From the NCBI GenBank assembly GCA_021234155.1, contig JAJEKV010000003.1:26394233-26458232 (forward strand): a stretch of 64,000 nucleotides of DNA, in the 5' to 3' direction. A program made the position numbers and the translations under genes. Shown here piece after piece: positions 21,801 to 35,174 of this stretch. Source of the DNA: Isoetes taiwanensis (Eukaryota > Streptophyta > Lycopodiopsida > Isoetales > Isoetaceae). The notes beneath the pieces are model-generated. The model saw only the letters and a list, made by a program, of their open reading frames with translations. It searched no databases and was not told where the DNA came from. Every line of letters starts with the position of its first letter. The stretch's first letter is position 1.

Positions 21801-24577
21801 GTTCACGGGTCGAATTCTGTTTTTGGCGAATATTCTCCTCCTTGATCTTGCCCTAGTGGCGATATGGGCCTTGAGTGGGAGATGTTCCACGTATCGTCTC
21901 CTCCCTGGAGTGGTCTCCTGCGGTGCAAAGAGGCTGGAAGCTCAACTTGTGTCAGCCTTAGGTGCTTTGTGGTTGCCTAAGCTTGGTAAGCTCCCTTTTG
22001 TTGGCGTTGCACGACGTTTTCCTTGGCTGCTGGGCTGCAAGTCGAAGGTGGTCTTCTCTCCGGTTCTTATACGCTCTGTGTTGCCATGACTTCTCCCTCG
22101 GCGGAAGATTATGCCTTCTGACCCTAGCTTCATGATGCTAACCACGGCATCGATGTCTAGCGTGTTCCTGCACGCACGTATTTTGTTGCCTTGCATTCTT
22201 CCATTTGAAACTTCGTGGAAGGTCGAGTTGGTGAAGGCGTCGAGATCCTCTTTACGATGTGACCTGCGTCGTGATAGCGGGGAGGTTGACACCTAGAAAA
22301 TTCTTGATGCCGTTGGTTACCAAATATTCTTCCCATTTGATGAAGATTGATGATAGGCGGTGGTGTCTGTTCTACTTTCGTTTGTCGGTTGAGGGTGTTT
22401 GTCATTGTGCTTCCCTCTCTTGGAGTGCCTTTCGGTCTCCTCTCCTTATCTGCTTGTACATGGCTGGGACCTTGATGTCTTCAAGAGTTCGCCTCTAAGC
22501 TCTTACGTGGCTCGGCCCGTGTGCCCTTAGCTCGTATTTCCCTAGAGTCTAAGGTCTACTTGAAGGGCTCTCCTACAACATTCTGGGCTATAAGCAAGCA
22601 AGGTGGCTCGGCGGCATTCACTGGAGACATATCTATAATCTACAAGTCTATGAATATTAGGGGCGTGTGGTATGGCATGACATGAGGATTGTTTTGCAAG
22701 ACCTCCATGATGTTTGAGGCATACTCTAAGGTCCTAGCAAAGTTGGTTTAGGGGAGTCAATCTCTACACATGGGCGGCTTGGGCGGCTCTAGACTCTAGC
22801 TCCTTTCTAGGTACCACGGCAATAGGGAGTGTCAATGTGGCTGACTATATAAGTCAAAACTCTATTAGAAGGACCGCGAAATTAGGTCAAGGTTTATGCC
22901 TTTGGCATGGCTTGAAGTGATGTCTTAGGCAGTTGGACTTGGGTTTGCTATCTTTGAGGTCTAGATGACTATAACAAGGGGTGTTCTTGGGCACTTCTAT
23001 CTAGGAGTAAGGTATCAGCTTGGCGGTAAGCAATACTTACTTGAGCTACTAATGGGGTAGGCTTCTATCTACAAACAAACTACGGTTTGGAAGAACAATT
23101 CAAGGGTTTGGGCAATTTTGGTCAATTTGAGCTAGGGTTTGACATTTCTAGCCTAATTTGAGGGTCATAAATGGATTCTAGGCTATCTAATGGTCCTATT
23201 GCAACAATTTTCAAGGCGATTTAGACTCTCGTAGCTCAAGTTATGGAGGTTCAAAGTTTGGAGGTCTCACGGGGTTGCGCCGCTTCAAAACTAACTTTTG
23301 TTTTGCGACCGGTAGCGGTACATGAACATCAGTCATTTCGATCAAAAGTGTCTAATTTGGGTAAACTAATGGTGTAAGGGTGATGGGCTCATCAAATTAG
23401 GCGTCGACCCTTACTTGGTCAATTTGGTCATTTTGGTCAAGTTTGGTAGAGTCTCCCGCGGCTTAGCGCCTGGCTTCAAAACTAACTTTTGTTTTCGCGA
23501 CCCGGTAGCGGCTGTGAGATATCACACTTTTTGGTGCGAGGTATCCTATTTTACTAAAATACAAACTACTACTTGCTAACTTCGTCCTAATTAAGCAAGA
23601 TTTGACACATAAACTACTCAAAATTATCATGTATTAACAAAATTATTGATTATTTACAACATATCTCTTGGGGATCTCCCTTAATTAAACTAGCTAATTA
23701 CATGCCTTCCCTCATGAGGGTTACTCGCTTAGCATGAGCAGTATGGTGTTGTTGAGTCTTCAAAATGTTGGACCCGACTTCGCTCTGCGCTTTTTGAGCC
23801 TTGGCCTCCCGCTCTCGTTACTGTCCTCTCCTCTTCTTGTTTCCTTGGCCTCCTTGGCCTCTGGCTGTTTTAAGCCTTGAGAAAGTCGGCCGATTACATT
23901 TGAATGCGCATCATGTCGTCCAGTCCACGGTGTCTGTCGAGAATCTTTGTCTCTATCTAAGCTTAAGGGCCTTGGTTCTAAATCTAAGGCTTAGCCATTA
24001 ATATTATCTAACATTATTAAAGCTTAAATCTAATTAAAATTATAATTCAAACACAAAAGCGATGCCCGCCCTCGATTGGTTGTACGGGGGTTTAAGGGGG
24101 TTCAACCACATGGGTGGGAGGTTCAATTCTCGCTACCGCGGGAATTCTTTTAAGATGAGGTTCAAAGAGATTGAAAAACTAGACTAATCTAGCTAGATCC
24201 TAGGCTAAGATTCGAATTACCAAGTTACTTTTTTAAATTCTATAACTTTTCAAGCTGTTTTCATCAATGTCTCCGCGACTTAAGCCGTCGTCAAAAACTA
24301 AAGTTTAGTTATTGAACCCGAACGGTAGTCATGAGACCACCTACAGGCTCATTCTTTTTAGTTTTATTAAGTTCCAATTCACCTAACTGTGCTAATATTA
24401 AATTCCAATCCACTTAACTGTTACTAGCTTAGCATAAACCAATCCACTTAACTGTTACTAGCTTAGCATAAACTACAAAAATGAGAAAAAAATTCCCACT
24501 TTCAGGGGTTAGGGATCCTATCAAGTTAGTACTCACAGGACCATGGCGGTGCTTTGCTCTTGGTCTCCAAGAACATT
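18865..24577. other. Unrecognised interval, spacer of the duplication
   Basis: Many frames of 60-116 codons exist on both strands, but none shows a family motif. The minus strand is purine-rich and gives basic, retroelement-like peptides (for example 22292-21942 and 19960-19748), interrupted by stops. Because a primer-binding site and 5' LTR lie just to the right in minus orientation, this interval may be the internal region of that element, lacking a recognisable pol. It also holds two direct repeats at about 23283-23330 and 23468-23515 sharing TTCAAAACTAACTTTTGTTT and GGTAGCGG. No 3' LTR was found before 18865. Confidence 0.35.
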
Positions 24578-24589
24578 GCTCTGATACCA
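24578..24589 (-). other. Primer-binding site, tRNA-Met type
   Basis: The minus strand reads TGGTATCAGAGC, the standard initiator tRNA-Met primer site of plant LTR retrotransposons, directly next to the LTR end at about 24590. It shows that 24590-26171 is a 5' LTR of a minus-strand element. Confidence 0.85.
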
Positions 24590-26171
24590 CCGTGGCGTCC
24601 CCTACTCATATCACGGTGCACTCACAGGTATACAAGCAGAGTTCATCCCCATACCAGCTCCATGCTAATATAGGGCCCTCCGCATTATCCACTTTGCAAC
24701 CTTGAAGAGTTCGATTGGGAAGAATGAAGGGGTCCTTTACCACCCTCTCCCTCGGGGGCCTACCCTAGGCTGCAGGCGTAAACATATATGTCGGTGGTAC
24801 ATACATCAACATCATATGACCACCCGCGAAGGATGGTCCGCCACATATCTGCATAGACCAGGATCGGCCCATCACATAGGGAATCCTACCCAAGGCTTCG
24901 GACTCAAAGGGATGGCCCGGCGGCGGGTCTCGAGTTCATTGGGCGAAATTCATGGCAATGGATTTGGGCGGCATAAGAACATGGCATAGGGTTGTCCACT
25001 CCATCCGCCCTCATTGCACACTGCGAGTAGGCTGAAAAGTGTCGGGACTTTTAGGCCCTCGGATGCATAGCCAAGGGCTATTCACAGGGTCATCATCCCG
25101 GATGGGGCAGGTAGGGATCACTCCCTCCAGATCTACATCGACTCAAGGTGACTAGAGGGGCCCTTGCCCGTATTGAACCCAACTCTTGGAAAGTCATGAA
25201 CACCACTTCACGGTGTCGAGCCCATGCCTTACCCACACTTTCCGGTGGTAAGCCATTAGACCTAGTCACAATGATCCCTAGGCCTTACACACCCAGGAGG
25301 ATGGTTCAAGAGTCGAGAACACAGAACCTCCTTCTTAGCCCGGCCTTCACCCACAACGGTGTGGTTCTTGTACCTGAGGCGAATCTATGGTGTGCTAGAG
25401 GCTAATCTAGGAGCATCTACTACCAAGCTTGAAGTCTCTACCCCCTTCCCAATACAAGGAGTTCACGGAGATACATCATCCATATACATCCGCGGAAGAA
25501 CTAAAAGAACATAGATCTAATCTATATCATAGAGTTAGGTTCTTTAGTTAGAGTCTGATATCTACTCATCTAGAGATCTAGATAGCTGCTAAAGAAGCGA
25601 TTTAATAGGCTAAACCCTCTTGATACAATGGTGGAAAACGATTTAGACCATTAAATGGACTACATACCTGATCCATGAGTTGCTCCTCGACTGAGTTCGA
25701 CCATCCTACTGAGGCTGCTTTCGAATCAAAAAGGGAAACTAATGGTGCCATTCTCTCTCGGCCAGTCAGGGAGGCGGTTTTGACTCATAGAGCAGCCAAA
25801 ACAGAGCTCTAAAACCCTAGGGACGAAAAATGGCAAGTTAGGGTTTCTCTACTTAAATAGGCAAGGGTTGGGGCTTAGGGTTTCCAATTATCCCTTTAGG
25901 CATGTGGGATAGTTGGAAATGGGCTACTGCCTTTAATAACTAGGTGGCCAAATGTGCCTACATGGAAATGTGTGCACCTAAATGTGCCCACATGGAAATG
26001 TGTGCACCTTAATAAATGTGCATGTGCACATTAATAAGAAATGCACATACCTAGCAAGTTGCCCCTAGGGCTACTCACACAGCTACGTCGGTACCGTCGG
26101 TTGGATGGCGTGCGGCGTCTTAGCGATGCGATTATCGTCACGGGGCCGTGTATATGTGTTGAAGCGTCACA
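24590..26171 (-). mobile_element. 5' LTR, 1.58 kb, of a gypsy-type element
   Basis: This is homologous along its length to the LTR at 59064-60654. On the minus strand it starts TGTGACGCTTC at 26171 and ends near the primer site at 24589. It shares internal landmarks such as the ATATAGATGATG-like region near 25460-25480 and the stretch around 25540-25560. Compared with the 59-60 kb copy it has many small differences, concentrated in GC-rich words. It interrupts the RNase H region of an older gypsy element that resumes at 26172. Confidence 0.8.
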
Positions 26172-29100
26172 CAATCGACCCGATGAAGTGGATTTGTTGA
26201 TCAAATAGAGGAGTGCTTGGTGGTCAACAAAGAATTTGATCTGGACTGCCCAAAAGGTAGTGGCCGGGCGTTGGACCGCGAGAAAATGAGACCCAAAGCT
26301 TCACGCTGTGTGGCGAGAATAGTTGCTTTCGCCGAATTGAGTTTTGGCCGGCGTGTCGGTTTGGTTTGTCGATTAATGCGCATCATATTCTTGAAAGAAC
26401 ATCTCCAATAGCAAACGCGAGACATCGACATGAACATGAAAGGGCTTGTCCCATTGAGGAGGAACAAGAACCGGGGCCTGAGTAAAGCAAAAGCTTCAAG
26501 CGTTGGAAGCGACATCCTTTTGGGAATTCAAACCCGGTGGATTCATCACCCGTGAGTTTATGAATGGGATGCAATGGCCGCTAGTCCGGGGAATGAAGGT
26601 GGAGTAATAATTGACCTTACCGGAAAGGCGTGTCTCCTTGATATTGGCTGGTGCTTGAGCTTGGAGCACACAACTGATTTTTGGCGGGGATCGTGGTGAT
26701 ACACCTTTCTTGCGACAAGCGTGTCCCTAACATTTACACACGAGGTGACACAAAAGGTGCATTTCTCGGATTGAGACTAATGCGGACTCATCACATTTAC
26801 GAAGGCGAGTTCCAATTTATCAAATGGTCACCATGGGCGTAGGCGAGAGAAGTCATCTTGAAAAATTTGTAAGAAGGGATTTTTCTTCATAAAATCATGA
26901 AAAGCGAGCATGATGCGTTGAAACGTGGATGGAGAGTTTGATAAGCCAAAGGAACCACCTTGTAGGCAAAAGTGCCCCAGGGGTGGTGAAAGTAGTCTTG
27001 AGTTGATCCAGTTCTTTGATTGAGATCGATTGTAGCGGAAAAACCATCCATGAAGGAGTACATCTCATGGCCGACCAACCTCTTCCGAACACAGTGCAGT
27101 GAAGGGAAGTGGAAAATGATCACCTTCGGTGGCTGATTGATTTTTGGTAGTCCGCAGAGCGGATCTTACCATTGTGTTTGAGTGCAATGGCGATGGGGCT
27201 CACCTATTCAGAATGTTTGACCTCATAGATCAAACACACAGCAAGGAGTTTGTCAATTTCGCCTTGGCGATCCGCGGTAATTAGGGTTGAGCGATGCTTG
27301 TCGTTGCTAAAACTGGTTGTGCATCAGTTTGGTAGGAATGGTGAGTTCTCCCAAGCTTTTGTTGATTCCCGAAGATCTCTGTAGCTCGGTGAAAATGTGT
27401 TTGAACTTTTGAAGAGCTTGGCGGCCACAATGGCGATAGGGGGCGGGAAGATTAGCGACAATCGGACGAGGCTGATTATTGCCCGTCCACGATCTCGACT
27501 TTAGAATGCGAATATGAGGTATCGCCGTGTCTGGACAATATGGCGGTGGTTGAAGCATAACGGGATCGTGGCACTCTGCGTGGTGAAAAGAGAGGTTGCT
27601 GAGTTTCATCCAGTGAGGGTTGCTTCATAACAAATGTACATCGGCGAGGGAGCGGGGAGGTTCGACATCTGAAAAGTGATCAACCGTTGGATTCTATTGC
27701 AAGGAGCCAAAGTAAGGGTCAAAAGCAGCCACCCCACGGCCCTGAGTCCCGATCAAGAGTCATTTCTCCTCAAGGATCAGCATATTCGGGTTGGGATGTG
27801 CGAGGCGGACTTCGCGGTGGAGCTGAACCTGATAGATATTTTGAAATCCTCGGAATGCGTGCCGGAGAGAGGGGTTCAGCATGGTCAACAGAAATGATCT
27901 TGCACTGTTTCCAAGTCCATGGTGGCATTGAGGTGACCATCGGTGATGACTAAGCGTCCGTTGCCGATGTGGATACTCTTGGCACAGCGGAGAAAAGGTC
28001 TTAGACCAACATTTCATAATCACCGGGATCTTCTCGAGCCTTCCAAACACCAAATTCAAGGGGAATCGGAGGTCACCAATGTTGATGTGAAGAAGAGGAC
28101 ACCTTGAGGTCTTGTGATATGGCCATTAGCCAATTTGATGTCATATGGGGCCGCGAAAGAGTTGTTTGATGCCCATTTGTTTGCGGAGTTTATCCGTGAT
28201 GAGATTGATTTGCACTACCCGTCAATTTGAACATGATTGACTTGTTGATTGCCCACCGTGGCATGGACCGTGGGGTGTGGAGGTAGCAACAGCCCAACTA
28301 AAAACGGTCGGGGTGATGGTAGCGGTCCTTGAGGCGGGGCCGAGTTTCAAAATTGTTGCCAAGCTTAAAGGAATTTTGATCTTGGCCAGCTCCTCTTGGA
28401 GTTCGAGAGGCACATGAGAAAAAAGGATCTGCTTGGATCTCTACGTCTTTGGGAGTCGTGGTAAGGAAGCGACAACTTCTTTGAAGCGGGTCAACCTCTG
28501 CAACAATATTTGGATATGTCACGAGGCGTGGAGGTTGAGATGTGGAAGGTGTATCTTGGCGTTGTTGAGCTCTGGTGGTGGCATGAACATTTGCCAATGT
28601 CGCGACCTTCAGCAGCTTGCATGAGGTTCAAAATGCTTTGGCGAACTTTAGGCATGACCGCAGCGGCATGAGTTTCTCCAAGTCGGGTGCAAAGTGAACC
28701 TTTTTTTCTTAAATCCGCGAGGAATGGTGTCCGATTTGCAAAAGGCGGGGTTGCGTGCCATTGGGATAATGGTTAAGAGGCGTGGCCTGCCAGTGCAGCG
28801 TGAAACCAAACCAACCCAATTTGATGGCTGAACTGGAGGATTAAGTGCACGAAAATCTCTTCTGTGCTTGTTGATCCATCGAGGTTGATTTGCGGGAGCT
28901 GGTTGATAAGCGTGATTGGCGGCTCTTGGTGGCTTCTTAAGAACGGGGCCAGCGGGCCTTGTTTGCCATTAGCAATCGAGTTAGTAAGCCGTGAGGCGGA
29001 CCGATGTGGTACGATTGGTGCGAGGGAAGCTTTGAACTTGTGGAAGTTGAGGACACGCCGTGGTGGTATGACCCCATTCACGGCGGTGATAACAAGAGGC

Positions 29101-30860
29101 TTTAGAAGGATCAAAAGGAGGGCGTGTGTTGGGTCCCGTTGTTGCTCTGTTGCTGATAGAGTTGATTCGATTAGCGCTGAAGTGGTGGCTCTTTGATAGT
29201 CCCGATTGTTCTTTAGGTGTTGTTTGCACTTGATAAACTAGTTTGTTCTTGAGCGGTGTAGGATGAGTCGCGAGTGCACTCTTAGTGGCATGATTGCACA
29301 TGTTGCATCTTTTGCAATGAGGCCCATTGGTGAGTTGCACTCATTAAGCCAAGTGGCCTTGGTATTTCTGCAGATATGGCACCGTCGACCGCTACTTGGC
29401 TGTGGATTGGCGTGTTGAAATTTGGGCCGGCGGTCGTGGAACCATGGCCGGTGGAATGAAAGGGAGCTCTTGAAGAGCCATACCGCGAGAGAAACATTGG
29501 TAGTGATTGACAAGGTCGATAGCCTACTCAAAGTCTTGGGGCCAGGTATTCATCATGAGTCGAATAGGCGGGAGGAAGTCCTTGGAGAAACGGACCAAAA
29601 TCGGCTCTGTGTTGGGTACTCCTTGAGTTTTGCGGCGAGAATGTGAAGTCGATCTGCAAAATCCGGGCGGAACTCAAGTGGGCTCTTGTTGAAGGTCATT
29701 GAGTTGCTTGAGATGAAGTTGATCATCATCCATGGTCCCATAATGAGAAAAAAAAGTTCTCATTTGGGACCAATCTTGTTTCCAAATGGCTTTTGTTGGA
29801 CATGAGCCATTGATGAGGAGAACCCACCTTGGTGGTGGAAAAAGATGTGGAATTTCGGTTGAGGTTGCGCATGACCATTTAGGACAGACTAGAGCCTCAA
29901 ATTCTTCCATGTGGGCACGAGCACTTTGGTCTAAGGGTTTGCCTTTAGTGTTGCCAAAGGTGGGATAAGTCGGTTTAAGAGTCTGAAGGTAGATGTGAAA
30001 GTGCTTGGTTGGGCAGAACAATATAATGAGTATATTGAGGTGGAGTTGGAGGTGGCATGGTGCACGGGACCACGATGAAGGGTGATCTGCGGTTGAGGGA
30101 CGAAGGTGCACGAGCATTGGTTTTGAGGTCGGTAAGGTTGTAAACAGGAAGAGCGGTGGGAAATGTAGGGAAAGGAAATTCACAGGTAGAAACAAAAAAA
30201 GAGACTACATGGATATCCACCTTGCCAGGGAGATGATGGTTGTGAAGGAAGAGGCGTATGGCACGAAAGAGTGATGGATGTAGGCATGTTGGGGGTATGA
30301 AAGTAAGGTTGAGAAGGTTGAGCCCCGATAGGGCTCATTAGTGATGAGGTGGCCGGGAGGTGAGCAATGTTTGCACGCTTTGGGGCGGGGCGGAGACGAG
30401 GAAGACACCCAGGGGGGTGGTGGCCGGGCGAGAGCCCGGAGATATGTAATGGTCCCTCAATGTCATAAGTTGATCCATACATGCTCCTTGAGCGGCTTCC
30501 CCGATGATGTCGCTCAAAGCGAGATGCCGTCCCGAGAAAGGAGTTCTTAAAAGTGAAGTTTGGACGGACATGGCGGCGAGAAAAATGAGGATCTATTCGG
30601 ACCCGGCGTGGCCCGGCGGTGTTTGGGTGCGAGTTCGGGAACTCCTGGAAGGCAGCCCTCTGTGAGGACCCGTGGATCTAACAGGAGAGTCAGGGGGACT
30701 ATGTCCTTGGGATTTGCAAGAAGAGAACAAGAAGAAGAAAAGCAGAACAAAGAGAACAATGAGAGGAAAATGATAAGCTTCCTTGATATCAATGATGAAC
30801 ATACATGAGCTCTCTCACTATCGAGAGAAGACTGAAAAAAGAGACAAGACTCAAAACTCA
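26172..30860 (-). mobile_element. Decayed Ty3/gypsy element (gag-PR-RT-RH)
   Basis: Minus-strand order from right to left: leader and Gag (30570-29553, with GTMDDDQLHLKQLNDLQQEP), CCHC-like knuckles (29510-29290, RCHICRN...; 29110-29060, CYHRREWGHTTTACP), aspartic protease (IDG at about 28232, then NLITDKLRKQMG in another frame), RT (27123-26887, YSFMDGFSATIDLN and WGTFAYKVVPLAY), and RNase H (26515-26201, TQREALGLIFS). The RT wording is typical of the non-chromovirus (Tat/Athila-like) gypsy branch. Every domain is frameshifted. RT lacks a visible YVDD/FFDD. The element is cut at 26171 by an inserted LTR. Integrase is not seen. Its gag end lies within duplication copy 2. Confidence 0.75.
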
Positions 30861-31527
30861 TCTAGCCTTCATGTACTGCTAGCTCTACTCATATATATAG
30901 TACAATGGCCTTGGGCCCAATATGAACACTCGGCCGATCTCGGTGCCGACTCTCACGGAAGGAGGCGATTCTTGAGAATCTTTGGCGGTGCCTCACGAAG
31001 TGCCTAGAATCATCTTGGCCCGACACGGGCGGTGGCGGGCCCATCACTTGTCTGGCGGCGCCTCTTGGTACCAGACCGAGGCTTTGGCTGCGTGGTCTGC
31101 TTTGCTTGGTCTTCTTTGGGCCTTTGGCCCGACCCCGACGGGTTGGCCCCGGATCCTTGTTCTTGACCTGATCCGTCAGTATGCATGCATGAATAGTCTG
31201 TACCGGGAGGCCTGGGGACTAACAAAGGGATTTTCTTTTCATGATATTATCAATATTTAGATGATGAAAATATTGCTTAAAAGGTAAGATAGTCTCTTTT
31301 TGCACATAGATTATTGGACAATAGTCAAAATAAAGAATTGCTCAACGTATGTCACGGGAGCTTAAAGTAAATTTATTTGTATACCATGGGCTGGATGCTC
31401 AGTCTTTGATTTGCTTTCGGTCGTTGTATGGAATGATAAGATTGCCAAAGGGATTGGTAGAGGTCGTCACGGAGGACTATGAGGCCCATTGCCTAGGCTA
31501 GCTTCGATCAATATTTTTTTCTTTTTT
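30861..31527. other. Leader/LTR-like and unassigned sequence, copy 2
   Basis: This is the partner of about 1510-2160. It contains a TATA-like ATATATATAG near 30890-30900 and no coding frame of note. It may include the LTR of the gypsy element to its left, but no second LTR is available to prove it. Confidence 0.35.
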
Positions 31528-33236
31528 TTTTGTTTGAAGGCATGGTTAGTGGGACTTGCACCCGTCCGCATCTCCCAATGTAATAACGCGTATTAGAAGG
31601 ATTTTTTCAAGCGTTGGGCCCTTTGGCGAGTAGTTCCCATCTATAAGGCAGACAACTCAAACAGCCTAGCCGAATACTAAACAATCATGGTCAACTCGCT
31701 CTTTGCAAAATTGTTTGCCAGCATTCTTGAGCAACGATTGGGCGGCGTAAACGGAGAAGCGAGCGCAAACCTTCACACGCAGGCGGGATTCAAATCTTAA
31801 CACTCCCCATTGATTATATTTTTTATCTTGTGTACCTTGGTTGAAGGTAGCATGAATGGACAACATGACCTGTACTGTTGTTTTATCAATTTTGCAAATG
31901 CTTTTGACATTGCGCCCGAAAAATTTGTGGGAACAATTGAGACAGTTGGGAGCTCCTATAGATTTGCAAAATCAGCATCTCACGGTTTGCATGAGACATG
32001 CTCAGAACCAGCGGACACTTTCAAGACAACTTGTCATTTGTAATATTAGATGCACGCGGGGATTCTACTTTCTCCAATGTTGTTTGGCCTCGATATTGAT
32101 CAATTGGAAGGATGGCTTATCAAACATTTGGGAGGGGGAGGGGAGCTACCTAATTATTTAGCGGATCATATCACCCGATGATGTGGACCTATTAGCCTAC
32201 ACCTTGGAGGACATGCATGCCATCTAGATGCTCTAGATACTTGGCCAAGACTAAGGTACTGCTTGTCTCATCTTCACGCCAACCAAGGCTTTGCTCCTTC
32301 ACTTATCAAGGGAAAAATGTGGAGGTAGCAACCACCTACAAGTACTTGGCCATAGATTTTGTCCACCACATATTTGGACACTTCTATTCGGTTAGGAGAT
32401 ACAGCCCCGGGCTTGAAAGGCACTGTATGCAATGCAAAACAATAGTTTGTTCAGTCACACTTGTTCAGGGTTCTGGTAGAACCCATTCTTTTACATGGAG
32501 CCAAAGTCTGGGGCCCGATGATATCCCTGGCCACTTGGAATGATTTGGAGCAGATGCAGAAAGCCTTCCTAGCTCGGGCGCTTGGGGTAAAATCTAGAGT
32601 TTCATATCAGATTCCCCCGCAGGAGACAAGTTTCTTCCTCTACATAGGGGCCGTACTTGACCGCAATATTATCTACTTTCAGAAGGTAGTCACTATGGGC
32701 AATGAATGTCTCCATAATCATGCTTATACTGTGGCTATGGGTCTGCAACAGCTCAAGGCTGCTTGGAAGGAGAGACGAGCTCAGTGGTTCACCTGATAGA
32801 ATGTACCAGAGCACAAGGGCATACAAGTACAAAATGAAGAGGATCACCATCATCTAAGGCAATATTTTGATGCTTGCTTCTTCAACAAGCTTTGGGATGT
32901 TGGTGCCTTAGAATGGGTTAAAAGGGCATACTAACAGCACCAGATTAACTCCATGCTTACATGGGGTCCACAATGCTACTCACATGCACATTTGCCTATG
33001 AAGAAGCGCAGATTGATAGCTTCAATTTGCAAAGGTGAATATCGCCTTCAAATTGAGACAGACAGATGGGCTTGGAAGGCACATGAGGGCGAGAATTTGT
33101 CAATGTTATCAAGAGGATGCCATTGAGGACGATTTTTTAATCCTTACAGTAATACATTTGATGTGCTATTTGATTGGGTCCCATAGGTCTATTCATCTCT
33201 TGGATGATTAAAAAACCATTCAATTCAATTTAATTC
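31528..33236 (+). mobile_element. LINE, 5'-truncated, plus strand, copy 2
   Basis: This is the duplicate of the LINE at 2160-3870, with the same domain order and the same tail. The thumb frame (32461-32796) is 111 codons long, as in copy 1, with a single local difference near its end (32756-32765). The RT palm region differs in short patches. The catalytic YADD triplets are disrupted near 32170-32180, where copy 1 is intact, and a poly-G run of copy 1 (2763-2777) is interrupted here. No endonuclease domain is seen. Confidence 0.88.
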
Positions 33237-35174
33237 TTATGCATCAATAATTATATAAATATAGAACCACAATGCATTGATAGCTTAATGGAAAATATAT
33301 CCATTGATAGCTTAATGGAAAATATATCAAGCTGTTGCTATACCCATTCGAATCCCAATGCATCAATTCAAAATTAGGACCTTTTATTATAGTTTTAAGA
33401 GAACAAAAAAAGAAGAAGATATTTTTCATTATCGAGATAAATAATTAATTGGTGACAAAGACTATCAACATCTGTATAACCGACAATAACATGATCATCA
33501 AAGATCGTAAACTTATTGGACTATGACAAAGATAAAAAAAGATAACTCCATCTTTTTCATGGAAACATGAGAACATGTTAGTCGAAGAATCCCAACACTT
33601 ATGAATGTCAAACCTATTTAATGAATGCACAAGCAAGCGTGGTAACATGGGAATAGCTTGTTACTATGAGGAATCTTTTGTCTTTCTTGCACAAGGCGGA
33701 TATACACAATAGTCACAATCGCTATATGTGGTAGGACTAAAGGAATAGAATAGAATAGAATCCCTTGCAGATGGAGTCGAACTTTTATCATACACATTCA
33801 TATGTAGATAGATTGGACACATATCGATTTATATGACGATGTTCAATAGTACAAGCAATTAAGGGATATGTCATGTTGGTTCGGGATTTCAATAAACATG
33901 TTGCTTTAGCACAATTGATAAGTTTTGCCTTGTGGCAGAGAACTTACTACATCTTTAGACTGAAAAGATTTTATAACAACATTCATCAACTATGAAAGTC
34001 ATCTTATCACATGATTTGGTAGACAATTGCTCAAATGTGTGACATTTTTTACTCTATCATTTTTGCGATAGTCTCCCATAGTGGCCATCCTTCTCTTTCT
34101 ACACTTGCTTAATACGGTGGAGGGATTTAGTATTGTAGACTATGTCCTTATGATTAGAGTAGGAGCTTCATCTAGTACACATGTGAAGTGGTAATATATA
34201 GCAGGGATGAGAGGTAGATTCTGGCTATTATACCATCTTCTTTATAGCCGATTGACAACCAATATATATCTAATGTCAAACCCTTAATTTACCGTCTGAA
34301 ACTTCAGCTGGATTATAATAAAACAAAGGCTTATGTCAAACTACAATTGGAGGAGTTCTTTGGTATTTTACAACTTTTCAAATTAGAGCAGCAAAATGAT
34401 AAAATTGACAGAGTGCTATTGAATACAACAGAGAAAGCTTTGAGAAGATGATCCAAGAGGGTTCCATCTGACTCTTTCACGTAATGCTTTCATTGGAATA
34501 TGTTATTTGATGATAATGTGAAGTGAAGCAATAACTTGACCAAAATAAAACCCTTTTTCAAGAAAAATAAGGTACAATACATAGCGCAACATCAACATAA
34601 CATATTTACCTCTTCCTCCACGCAAATCTAGGACATTCTCAAGAGAGTCTTATATAAGTCCATGCATGCTCATGGCAATATTTCTTTATAACCATGGATG
34701 CTATACTTGACTCAGCTCTATGAACAATTATTGTGCCAAGATAAATAACTCCACCTTGACTATCACAACGGAAGATATTTTTAAAGGTTTGAGATACTTT
34801 ACCCGACGAATTGAAGAATTTAAATTATTTGGAAGATCTTACCAAAGTTAGATTGTATTCCAGAAGATTGACATGGATACACAATTAACCACCCAACCGG
34901 ATCCATTGAGCTTCCGCAGCTAGGCAAGCCCTGAGGAAGACAGGGTAAATGACCCCTTCATTCTTCCCACTGGAACTCATCAAGGTTCCAGTGGATATGG
35001 ATACACAATTAACCACCCAACCGGATCCATTGAGCTATCGCAAATCTACAATATTGATCCTGGCTTCAGGCTTATCGGATTGATCACGCTACTCCATATA
35101 GCCTCCAGTCAAAGCCTTCAATAACTGGTTTGGAAAAGAAAAAATACTCCACATCTTTAACTTTAACCATTGAA
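33237..35174. other. Non-coding interval between the LINEs, copy 2
   Basis: This is the partner of 3870-5810 and is nearly identical to it. It includes the 27-bp tandem at 33275-33328 and the direct repeat containing ACAATTAACCACCCAACC near 34877 and 35000. No gene was found. Confidence 0.6.

Noticed and set aside
24065-24140. Possible tRNA-derived SINE head (GGTTCAATTCTC resembles a Pol III B box)
   Set aside because: No convincing A box at the correct spacing and no second copy in the window. The evidence is a single 12-nt resemblance.
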